Shown in pieces: positions 12,231-25,857 of a stretch of 64,000 nt of DNA. Positions within the stretch are counted from its first letter, which is position 1. Each line of letters opens with the position of its first letter. The stretch is from contig NC_051089.1 in NCBI RefSeq assembly GCF_901709675.1, positions 8,801,476 through 8,865,475 of the forward strand, in the 5' to 3' direction. The DNA comes from Syngnathus acus. Its lineage: Eukaryota; Chordata; Actinopteri; Syngnathiformes; Syngnathidae. The position numbers were made by a program, and so were the translations under genes. A model generated the notes under the pieces. That model made no database searches. It was not told where the DNA came from and saw only the letters and a program-made list of their open reading frames with translations.

Positions 12231-12559
12231 GCAAGTGCCACAGGATCTCTATGCAAACGTGTAGGAACCAAGCACTGCTGCAAATAGCGCCCTGAAATAG
12301 TAGCCTACAAAAAACTAAGAAGTTCGTGTATCAATAGTTGAAATCATAAATATGCCAAAAACTGCAATCCCACATACAAGTGCAATTTAAATAGCATAGT
12401 AACTTGCGTGTTAAAGTTAAAACAATGTCTATCTCTAACAGTTTTGTTCTAATGCATTCTTTTTTTGATCGTGTAAGTGTATTCAATTAGATTTTATGAT
12501 CACACACAAAAACATTTGCAGAAGATCATATATGACGATTTCACTTGATCGTAAAGAGC

Positions 12560-12936
12560 CGTCATTTGGAACGTGTGCTCTTAAATCAGGTCTTGTGAAC
12601 AGGTGGAGCGGACCTCGACACGGCTCAGCGTCGTCACAAGACACCTCTCTGTCCCTTCGCTGAGGCGAGGAGGAGGTGCACGTTCTTCGCCATCGGCGCC
12701 TATTATAAACTCATTTTCGGTGTCGGTTGTTGCGCCGCCCGGTGCTTGTTTGTTTCAAGCGCTTGAGCGATCCATCGCAACGCGCCGGGCTCGATTGACA
12801 CTGTCTGCTGATCTGCGTGCTGACTGCCCATCGCTCGCAATAACAAGGCTGCTCGCTAATTCCCCCTTCCAAAGAGCCTCCAAAAAAAGCCCACAGGGCA
12901 GGCAAGAATAAGGCGTCACGGTGCCAGCAGCCCGCT
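12560..12936 (+). promoter_or_regulatory. cdyl2: CDYL2 promoter / 5' UTR, GC-rich
   Basis: Base composition changes abruptly to GC- and CpG-rich sequence running through the first exon to about 13330, as expected for a CpG-island promoter. The open frame starting near 12603 has no conserved features and is treated as 5' UTR. Confidence 0.55.
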
Positions 12937-15900
12937 ATGGCTTCGGGAGACCTTTACGAGGTGGGTTAAAGCCACGTCCACTCTATATTCTGTCATTTTG
13001 TCGATTATTGGAATTAGGAAGTAAAGGGGAAGGCGCCGCGTACTGTGCCTGTGTGAGGAGAAAAAAGAAAAGAAAAGCGGCGTTCTTTTAAGAAACGAAA
13101 CTCGACAGTTAGTCGACTTTATGTCGCTCATGACACTGTTTGGGCTGTTTTCTGGTGGTTGTTGCGAGCATGTGAGGTGTATTGAACGGGCCGAAGTGCT
13201 TGGGGTGTCGCCGAGTTGGTAAAGTGACAGCGGACATGCTGTGCACGGCTGCTGACTGGAGGGATGGTCGCGGAGGTGCGCGCACATGCCGCGGGTATGA
13301 GCTCCTCATCACCGCAGTGACACACAGGCCCTTCGCCGGCTGGTGGTCACACAGCTCCGCATGAGTTTATATTTATCGGGTTGAGGTAGCAAAATACCTC
13401 CGGTTGATGATCATACACTTTAATGGGAAAATGCATGATTGTACCATTGGGCGCTTAATTGTCACTAGGGGTGCTGAAATGAAGGATATCGCTATTCTGT
13501 TTTTGTTCTCTTCAAACTTGACTTTTTACAACTTGAGAAAACACCTCTACCTATTGGCGAGTGTTTTATATATTATGTAAAAAGTACCGTGGTGCATTGA
13601 GATTGGAGTGACCCGACTGAGATATGTGCCATTGTTTTTAGGGTTGGGAAAACTCCACAAACTCGGACAGATGTGTCAACCATAAAATGTAGTTGACACA
13701 AAAATGTGTGCTTCAAAACTATAATAATGTTTCACATTATGGGGACTAAGCAAGATGCACTTCTCGTAATGCTCGATTACTTGTGCATGTTTTATTAAAT
13801 GGCAGTGGTTAAACACACCACAGATGTCAGAAGCAAACTTCTAGAACCAGTTTGCATGCTCAAGTAGATAACGTTTATCTGGCTGCAGCAGTGTCATGCA
13901 TCAAGTATTGATGAGTCAGAGCCATTTGTTTCACATTTGTTTTTGCAACAGCAGTTGAATTTTTGTATGAGCATGAATGTTATATAGGATGTAAACATTA
14001 TCAATATCAAAAAGAGCATCAGTCACACATAGGATACTGCCTACCTCCTCTTGACAGTGACGGAATAATTACTTATAAAATGGAAATAGTATCATCCATG
14101 GCAAACTGTTAAGATCATATTTTAAGATTTACTCTGGTTTTCCAAGTGTAAAAACAAGTTAAGTACTTTTAACAGTACTATGTTATTGATGAGTTGCTTC
14201 ATAGATGCATCTCTTAAAAATGGAAAAATAAAACATCTGAAGTGTCTTAAAGTGTGTATGATCATGATGTCATACATGACGGTAGTTAAAACTATGACAG
14301 TTTATTTTTTGGGAGGGCAAACCTTTTACGTTTTTCCTTAGAAGTTGATCGAATGCAACATGGAACCAGTCAACCATCTTGTACATCTAGAGAACTTGCA
14401 CTAAACGTAATTGCTGCTGCTTGATGGTTAACAGTTGCAGTTAATACTGTTAAATTTAAAATGAAGTGGTCCCTGGCTTTCATAAAACATGCCATGACCA
14501 GTGATCAATATCTATTGATGTTCAGACAAGATCTTGATTCTTAAAAGATGTTAAAAATAGAAGCTGACACTCCAAGGCAAGTTTCAACAGCAGAGTTTAA
14601 CTTGTACTGGTTCTGCAGGTTTTTTTATGTCCCAAATTGAGGCAAAGGTACTATCATTCTGACCGTCCATCCATCCATTTTCTGTACCGCTTTGTCCCCA
14701 CGGGGGTCGCGGGCGTGCTGGAGCTTATCCCAGCGGTCATCAGGCAGTAGGCGGGGGACACCCTGAACCGGTTGCCAGCCAATCACAGGGCACACAGAGA
14801 CAAACAACCATCCGCACTCACACTCACACCTAGGGGCAATTTGGAGTGCTCAATCGAGTGTTTTTTTTTTTTTTTTTTTTGCAAAATGTGTTTTACTAAA
14901 ATACACAATGAAAATCCGGATCAATATTTTTAATATTTACTTTTTTAAACCCCCATTTTCTACCATTCTTTTGGGGCTAAATGCATATTCGAGATTTATC
15001 AACATTTCCTGAAGAATTGTTTGAGTTAATAACATGTCTTTTTCCTCCAATGCAATTCAGTTATATGCAGATTTTCACTGTTCGTGGGATGGCCTGGTCC
15101 CTATCCTCCGCAGATAGCGGGGGTGCATTGTCTTACAATTTTGAATGCAGCTCTACACGTCTGCAGTCTGGACAGGCTTCGTGAACCTTTGGAGCTGCAT
15201 GGTGCAGGGAGACATGCACAACGCATTTAGCTTTAGAGGTGTAACGCTGAATCGAATAATCGACAACTAATCGATTATCAAATTAATTGATTATTTTTAA
15301 TAATCAAGGCAAACAGTTGTCTTCTGTGTCCTCAGTGACATTCAAAATATCAAGTGTTGACTTTAATACAATACGCAGAAACATATTGTTTCGCCCAAAA
15401 AATGTCCACTCGCTCCTATCTAACAATTTAAAGGGACCGTTGATTGGACTGAACATTGGCAATTAATGTATGATAATATGATATAATGACTTTTATCTTC
15501 AGTATTTTGTAAGGGTCCGGTTTCATTGCTTATGAAATTATTTAATGGTATTATAAATTAATCAAATGTTCAAGTTCAACAGGTTTTGATTTTGGTCAAG
15601 AATTTAAGATATGTTGATGTGTACGCATGTGTGCGTGCGTGTGTTTCTATTTTTGCATCTGTTTGGTGATAAATTCTGAATACCTGTCACATTTATTGTA
15701 TCTCAGATGGTGAGAGAACATCCATCCATCCATTTTCTGAACCGCTTAGTCCCCACGGGGGTCGCGGGAGTGCTGGAGCCTATCCCAGCCGTCAACGGGC
15801 AGTAGGCGAGGGACACCCTGAACCGGTTGCCAGCCGATCGCAGGGCACACAGAGACAAACAGCCATTTGCACTCGCACTCACACCTAGGGACAATTTGGA

Positions 15901-18900
15901 GTCTTCAATCGGCCTACCAAGCATGTTTTTGGGATGAGGGAGGAAACCGGAGTGCCCGGAGAAAACCCACGCGGGCCCGGGGAGAACATGCAAACTCCAC
16001 ACAGGGAGGGCCGGAGGTGGAATCGAACCCGCACCCTCCTAACTGTGAGGCGGACGTGCTACCCAGTGCGCCACCGAGCCGCCCGGTGAGAGAACAATGA
16101 GCCTCAAAAGAAAGGAAAGACAATTCCAGAAAAAACATATCTTTTCATCATTTATTCTCCTCACAAAGAAGGCAGTGATTTATTACGTTGCCTGAAACGA
16201 ATCTCGATCACAGTTGGGGTTTGACAGGAACAGCAATTAAAGGAGCTTTGAACTGGGAGCATCAAGGAGTGACAAATAGCAGACCACAGAGTTCGAGTAA
16301 CCACACTGTGCGTCAACAGGCCGCTTTTATTTTAGAACCCACCGACACAGACTGTGTTTCCTGAACTTCCTGCTTGTCATTCTCATGCTACGAAAGGCTA
16401 CGGCCATTTCTCAATATGAAGAACACAAGTACAATGCATCTTTGGTTTAGGATGGCTGACAAGAGCAACATCGAGGTATTCCGTTCATTTCAGGAGATCG
16501 TAAGGGCGTAAGATCGGACAAGCGTGCTTATTGTGAAATGGCTCCAGACAGCTTTTGTGTCAGTATCTCCCCCTTGGTGGCAACAGAGGTCTTTAATAAA
16601 GTAAACCCAAAACAGGATTTTGCCAATATGTCTCATGAGAGTCAATATTGCAAGTGTGTGATTACAAATACATTGAGTCAATGTTCTGGTTAAGGCCCAA
16701 ATTCTGATTTCAGAAACATTCGTAATATCAAAATATTTAGATGTACGCGAGCCATCAGAGTTACCCCCTGCATTTGAATAACCCAATTAAGGGATGTCAT
16801 GATGCAAATTGTCATCTTCTGTCTCTTGTTTTCAGGTGGAGCATATTGTAGACAAGAGGCGGAATAAGAAGGGAAAATGGGAGTACCTGATTAGGTGGAA
16901 GGGCTATGGAAGTAAAGAAGACACTTGGGAGCCAGAGCACCACCTGCTGCATTGCGAGGAGTTCATTGATCGCTTCAATAGCATGCAGCTACATCAGCAC
17001 AAACAGCCCAAAATTTCCAAAAGTGCTAACAATGGCCTCCCGGCAGCCACAGACAACCCCAGAGCTCGGTCTGAAGCACAAAAGAAGAAAAAAAACTGTG
17101 AGATGGCTGTCGGGGTTCGAGGAGGAACTCTTCTAGGGAGCGGGAGTAGAGGCTCAGGTTATGTTCATAAGCCGGGAAATGGAGGCATTGGGTCCGGCAA
17201 GCATCCGGTGCAGGTGAAAATTGGCAAAACCATGACATTCAAAACTCCTCCAATAGGAGCCTCTCGCTTTGTGGCCCAAGCGAGGGAACCTCATAGCGGA
17301 CTCTTGAATGGCTATGCGGAGCCACACGTTTACAGGAGCACTTCAAGGTCACACAGAGCATCCTCCAACAAAGCTGATGGAGGTCTGGATGAAATAGTAA
17401 CTACTGAATTGGGTAAGATTTGAAGAAATTCAACAGCATGGATTTTTTTTTTCTAATCCATTGAAAAAACAAAAATCAATAGGTAGCATTGTGTATATGC
17501 CAGTGGTAAGTTTGTGTGCCTGCTTGCGTATCTGCGTGGTCAATATGTTGGTCAAATCATATTTGCATGGCAACACCGAAGCTGTAGTCTCATTGGATGA
17601 GAAGATAAACAAATAAACTCAACGACAGCTAAGCCATGCTATAAAACGAATAATTTCTTACCATTTCATGTCATTTGTAAAATGTAAGTCTGTGCTTCTA
17701 GTATTGTTTGGATAATCAGAGAGGGCTTTAAAAACCCTTGTGTTCTTTTTTTTTTTTTTTGCATCACATAATTGGCATTGGAACAGGCAGTGTGGAGACT
17801 TATTAAATCCACTGCATGAAGTTCCTACCATGATTCTTTGCTGCAGTAGCTGATAACACTTTTGCATGTGGTCACAGTCCAGAACCCACACCATCTTGGT
17901 TAATCATTGATATACATTTCATAATGTCATCTCCGCTTGACAATTCAAATGCTTAAAATAGATTGCAAACCATTAAATGACGATTCATTCATTTGCACCA
18001 GCTAAAGCTGCTTGCTATCTCTGTTATCTCTAATGAGAAGTATCTTTGCTGTTCACCACAGCAGAGGGCTTTACCTTACAACAACATTTATATTCATTAT
18101 ATTAAAATAAGAACATATAAAATATAAATAGTATAAAATAGTGTCCTTGTGTCAATTGATTGCCGTGTGGTGTCCACATGCAACAAGCACCCCAAATAGA
18201 TGACAATTTTTTTTCAATCCAGTCAACAACATCTTTGATTTTGTTGGTTTAGCGGGCCTCATGTCACCATTCAGGGACATAAGAATACCTTTAGAAATGT
18301 AAAATCTAAGGACTGCATCTGCACTGAGCAATTCTGAAATCACATCAGAAATCCACCCGATTAGAAATCTCCAGCTCCAAATTTAAGCTAGTGGCTAGCA
18401 CACAGGCAGCTATTATTGATGCTAATCTCCTAATCCTTGAAAGACTCCTCTGCTCACCTCACTTAGTTCTCTCAGCGCCATCCATTAGCCCGCTACTCGT
18501 GACTGTGCAGGCCAATAAGACGGTCTCGGATTGTGCACACACACTTCCACAATGTCAATCGTGTGAATGCTCAAGTCCGATTGCCTGTGCTTAATATTTT
18601 AATTATTTAGTGCAAGCATTTATACTGGCTCTTCAAATTTAATTGAAATATAATTGTATGTTTTCTAGACTAAGTCAGTCTGTTTTGCCCCCCCATCAGA
18701 CTCACCTCTGGCCAATGGCAAGATGCATTTGCACAGCTCAGTAAAACGCAAACTGGCAGAGGAGAAGTGCTACGTGTTTGACAAGCGGCTCAGGTACAAC
18801 GTGCGACAGAACGAGAGCAACTGTCGATTTCGGGACATCGTAGTCCGGAAGGAGGACGGGTTCACACATGTTCTCCTCTCCAGCCAAACAACGGATAACA

Positions 18901-21027
18901 ACGCTCTGACGCCAGAGGTAGAAACGACAATGTCTTCCCACACAAGAAATGAGGACCTACATGTTTTTTTTAACTTGTCACTTGTTACATTCAATATGAA
19001 TGCAGACTTTTGTAAAATAGATCAATATTGTATTGTATTTAGCTCCATAACTCACCTTCCTTCCCTTTGTAGCATTTGCGCTCACTGTTGAGCCAATGCT
19101 TATTCTATTTTTTTCTCTTTTATGTGTTTGACAGTGTATTTACCTGTTACAATTTTAAAACAAAATATTGCTCACTGTATATTTTTGTACATCTCCACAA
19201 ATTACTGATATTTGAAGTAACCATGATTTTCCATTTGATTAAGAGCAGTGCAGTATAAAACTCACTAAACCCTGGGAATACGTTTGCTCTAATTTTGGAA
19301 AGTATAGAGGGAGCTGATAAACTTGGCTCAGGCTTAGAAACTCTTTATCCACACACCAATTTTCCGAACTGCTTAAAATATCCTTTTATTAAAAACTCCT
19401 CATTTGACAAAGTTGTGAATTGATCCTCCTGGAACATTTAAATTCAAGCAGCAGTTCATTCCATTTCAAAACAAAATCAACATTCGCTTCTTTCCTTCCC
19501 CCAAACATTGAGGTTCTCTGGAGGTCGTTGCATAATATTTCCCGTTTACTATTTTTTTGCTGCTTCACTCATGGCAAGGAACATTTGGTCATTATTTGAG
19601 CAGGATTTTGAGTCACCTACTTTTGAGGCATAAAATTTCACCCAAAAACAATGACAAATATTAAACAATAATAAAAACAATAAAATATAGAAAGACCTAC
19701 ACATCCAAATATGGCCATTTAGTAATTTCTAGTTCATGATCATAAAAGGGGCGACCCATACTGATACCGAAAGTACCGATACCTTGAAATGAGGCTGGTA
19801 TCGTCACCGATACCTGGTATTGGTACTTGGCCATCCCTAGTTAAAAATAATCAGGGATTTTACGGAAACTTTGACAGTTATGATATCATTAGTTTTTCTG
19901 ACATTTCACATGTCCTTGCATTGCTTTTTAGATCATGAAGGAAGTGTGTCGGGCTCTGGGTAATGCAGCTGCCGACGACAGTAAACTGCTATTGCTCAGC
20001 TCTGTGGGGACTATCTTCTGTAGCGGGATAGAGCCATCCTACCTGATGGGCCGTCTGTCCACTGACCGCAGGAAGGAGAGCAGTCGCATTGCAGATGCCG
20101 TCAGGTAAGTTGGAAGGACTCCCACGGCTGCGGAGATTTCACTTTGTTTGACTCAGGCCAGTTTCAGGATGTCTTTTTATCCTGTTCATTTTATTTTCAA
20201 TTAAAAAAAGAATTCATTCCTACTGCTTCTACCCATGACGTTATCCTTTCATTCAGTGCTTGAAAATGATCATCATTGATGAGGAGGGCAGGAATGTGGA
20301 TGGCTAAATCAAAAATTGTTGTTGGGTAAATATTTCCTCAAATTTTACAACTCTGTACCTTATGCAGGGACTTTGTGTTGGCGTACATACGCTTCAAAAA
20401 ACCCATCGTGGTGGCAATCAATGGGCCAGCCCTGGGCTTGGGGGCTTCCATCCTGCCCCTGTGTGATGTGGTGTGGGCCAGTGAGAGAGCCTGGTTCCAG
20501 ACTCCTTGTGCGGCCCTCCACCTCACCCCCTCTGGCTGCTCCTCTTACACTTTCCCCCAAATCCTTGGTGTGGCTTTGGTGAGTCCAAGCAGATCCAGTT
20601 TACGTTGAAACTTCTCTCACTTTTTTTTTTTTTCTTGGTCAAATGGCAGGCCAATGAGATGCTGTTCTGTGGTCGAAAGCTGACAGCACAAGAAGCGTGC
20701 AATCGAGGTTTGGTGTCGCAGGTATTCTGGCCAACCACATTTAATCAGGAAGTGATGCTACGTGTGAAGGAGATGGCGTCGTGCAATGCTGTGGTGCGTA
20801 CCGAGACAGAGCCACAAGGTCTTTGCTCTGGAAAAAAACCTAACAGACCTCCTTTCATTGCCCAAAAGGTTCTAGAAGAATCCAAATGCCTGGTCAGGAG
20901 CATCCTCCTACGTGTCCTGGAGGAAGTCAATGAAAAGGAGTGTCAGATGCTAAAGCAGCTGTGGTGTTCCACCAAAGGACTGGAGGCGCTCTTCAGCTAC
21001 CTACACAACAAAGCATGTGAGAAATGA
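12937..21027 (+). CDS. cdyl2: chromodomain Y-like protein 2, complete, 7 coding exons
   Basis: CDYL2 is a nuclear chromatin reader that binds methylated histone H3 (K9/K27) through its chromodomain; the C-terminal crotonase-like domain serves CoA binding or corepressor assembly. Coding exons: 12937-12960, 16836-17412, 18700-18917, 19932-20104, 20368-20578, 20650-20793, 20869-21027. They total 501 aa (human CDYL2 506). Exon 1 encodes only MASGDLYE and exon 2 completes the chromodomain (residues 1-60), with aromatic-cage candidates Y7, W29 and Y32, then KEDTWEPEHH. Residues about 75-200 are a poorly conserved basic linker with KKKK. The crotonase-like fold runs from about residue 240, with VFDKRLRYNVRQNESN, FCSG, INGPALGLGASILPLCD and NEMLFCGRKLTAQEA all conserved. 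CDYL2 rather than CDYL is chosen from the first exon, linker length and linkage to CMC2/CENPN. The last intron is only 75 nt and stop-free. The 3.9-kb first intron carries several transposon pieces. Confidence 0.96.
14660..14860 (-). mobile_element. 5'-truncated SINE copy in cdyl2 intron 1
   Basis: Same family as 6797, reverse orientation. The (ATCC)n end is at 14666 and the conserved core (ccccacgggggtcgcggg, caccctgaaccggttgcc) follows. The copy stops at about 14860 next to a run of about 22 T, so the tRNA-like head is missing. Confidence 0.85.
15233..15310. mobile_element. hAT-type MITE terminus (fragment)
   Basis: The stretch tagaggtgtaacgctgaatc followed by aatcgacaactaatcgatta resembles the common fish hAT non-autonomous terminus built on repeated TAATCGA words. 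Only one end was recognised. Family assignment is from memory. Confidence 0.5.
15721..16084 (-). mobile_element. full-length tRNA-derived SINE in cdyl2 intron 1
   Basis: Reverse-orientation full copy of the family at 6797, with an intact B box (ggttcgattcc on the minus strand) and the (ATGG)n tail at the left. It is flanked by a perfect 12-bp target-site duplication, GGTGAGAGAACA, at 15709-15720 and 16085-16096. It is nearly identical to the 6797 copy, indicating recent activity. Confidence 0.9.
19747..19840. mobile_element. possible DNA-transposon end (tentative)
   Basis: Repeated CCGATACC/GGTATCGG words with an internal inverted-repeat character, ending in ttggccatccctag. This resembles termini of fish non-autonomous DNA transposons (taggg.tggcc...gatacc). 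No paired end or target-site duplication was identified. Confidence 0.35.
20794..20868 (+). other. cdyl2: 75-nt, in-frame, stop-free last intron of cdyl2
   Basis: The intron begins GTGCGT and ends cattgcccaaaag. Removing it joins NAV to VLEESK, as in human CDYL2 (SAVVLEESK). Its length is a multiple of three and it has no stop in the coding frame, so retention would insert 25 residues after residue 449 without breaking the protein. Confidence 0.85.
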
Positions 21028-24200
<3,173 letters not shown>

Positions 24201-24586
24201 TCAGATCTGCTCCTTGAGTCCTTCTTTCAACCTCTTTTTCATGGCTTGTGCATGCAGTTTGCTGCGCTCCCGCCTTTCCAGTGCCTGTTAAATGACAACA
24301 ATGTAATGAGTATGCCACACCTAAATGCTTGCCATTCTTCATACAAGTGAAACCTTCACCTCATTCTTAAGGCAGCGACGCATGGCACGGTCAACATCAT
24401 TACATGTCCCAAAGAACCTCAGGACGTTATGCTGTGGGCAGAGAAATTTAGTTTCCAAATATGTTTATCAGGAAAAAAAAAAAAGGGGGTGAGTTTCTTA
24501 CTGACCTCAGAGTGGCACTGCTTCAAGCGCTTTATGAACTCATTACACTCATCTGTGTGTAGGTGGGGTGACAGGTCAGGGTGCAT
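24201..24586 (-). CDS. cmc2: COX assembly mitochondrial protein 2 homologue, complete, 3 exons
   Basis: CMC2 is a small twin-CX9C protein of the mitochondrial intermembrane space needed for cytochrome c oxidase biogenesis. Exons on the minus strand: 24586-24506, 24431-24360, 24284-24201, joining to 78 aa (human 79). The start [14 protein letters not shown] is nearly identical to the human protein. The two motifs are exact: C14-x9-C24 and C37-x9-C47, the pairs oxidised by the MIA40 pathway. The C-terminus ([11 protein letters not shown]...) is basic and less conserved. Donors GTCAGT and GTGAAG and acceptors cccacag and tttaacag are all in phase 0. The gene is head to head with cenpn, as in human. 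Confidence 0.95.
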
Positions 24587-25857
24587 GTCGAATTAAGGTC
24601 CTACTGTATAAATACTGTACAGAAAAGCCAGAAACAAAAGTACTCAGTTGAATACTTTGGTCATTAAGAGGAAATGTCACGGTATAACTACAGTACGTCA
24701 AACAGGGCCATAAAAATAATTAAATTAATTAATTAAATAATTGTCTAATTTGACATGAAGGATACTCATGCCTCCCCATCCCTCTCCCTCCTGTGATGTC
24801 ATTGAGATGCTGGACCCTATACACACTTACCTACACACAGACAAGTTAAAAATTAAATCAGTTTTCGATACATGACAACTCGCACTCAAGTCTAACACGA
24901 GTCTAGATTAGTTAACCTTTACTAGTAGTGCCAGTAGACACAGTAAGAGTGCTTTTCCACAAGTCGGTCAAACGTTTGGTAAGCTACAACCTAGCAAACG
25001 CAACATAAAAACACTTACAAATTTGTGTCGCTTGTATCATCCCCTTTTCTTGTTCTTTATGACTGACACCACGCACTACCACAAATCAACACATTACCAA
25101 TTTATCACCGTTGTATAAACTCGCAAGCAAATCTACAACTGAAAGACATGACAGGTTTGCGTAACTGAAGGACGGCCGGTTGAATGACAAACGGGAACAA
25201 CCAATCAGTGAACACTTCCTCATCAGTTCACCAATGGAGTTCGTTCTTTATCGTGGGCGGGACTTAAAAAAAAAGACAGCAAAACGAAGAAAGTTATCTG
25301 TTGCTGCGTTAATGAAGTTGATTAAAAACGCTCAACTACGCCAAATACTAAACGCGAAGCTCTGGAAATGTAAATTCGCTTGCACATTTCTTATGTTTGC
25401 CTTGCACACTGACTTCCTCTTTCTCCACCAATCACACACGCCACACTCAACACGTGTAATGTGTCTCCAAAGACCCTCGGAATTTATATAAATCAACGTT
25501 ATCCAAATACGTCAGGCATTCAAGTTTCACGGCTGTAAACCGATTTACAGAAATAGTTTTTTGTATATGAATAATTATAGATGTGTTTATGTATGCAGGA
25601 TACAGTGTGCAAGTTCAATTGTTGAATTCGAGGAAAACTCATCCTCATTAATTGACCTCCAGTTCAACAGAGGGCGCTAAATCAAGCTCCTTGACTATTT
25701 TGCCGTTGTCTGATTGGTCCGTTTGTTTAATTCAAGAAGGCGGTTTGTTTGGAACTTTTAGTTTGCTGGAATAGCGTGACAGAACCTATATTTATTTACA
25801 TTGGATGCCTCTTTATTTCTTTAGCAGAGTAAGGAGTCGATTACGGTTCGGAGAGAG
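24587..25857. promoter_or_regulatory. shared divergent promoter region of cmc2 and cenpn
   Basis: The 1.27 kb between the start codons of cmc2 (minus) and cenpn (plus) holds both 5' ends. Several NF-Y-type CCAAT boxes are visible: CCAATCAG at 25201, CCAATGG at 25231, CCAATCA at 25428 and an inverted ATTGG at 25713. No TATA box is obvious. CCAAT clusters are typical of divergent and cell-cycle promoters. The exact transcription starts are not visible. Confidence 0.55.

Noticed and set aside
12603-12911. 102-codon frame upstream of cdyl2
   Set aside because: It lies in the GC-rich 5' UTR/promoter, where stop codons are rare. No conserved content.
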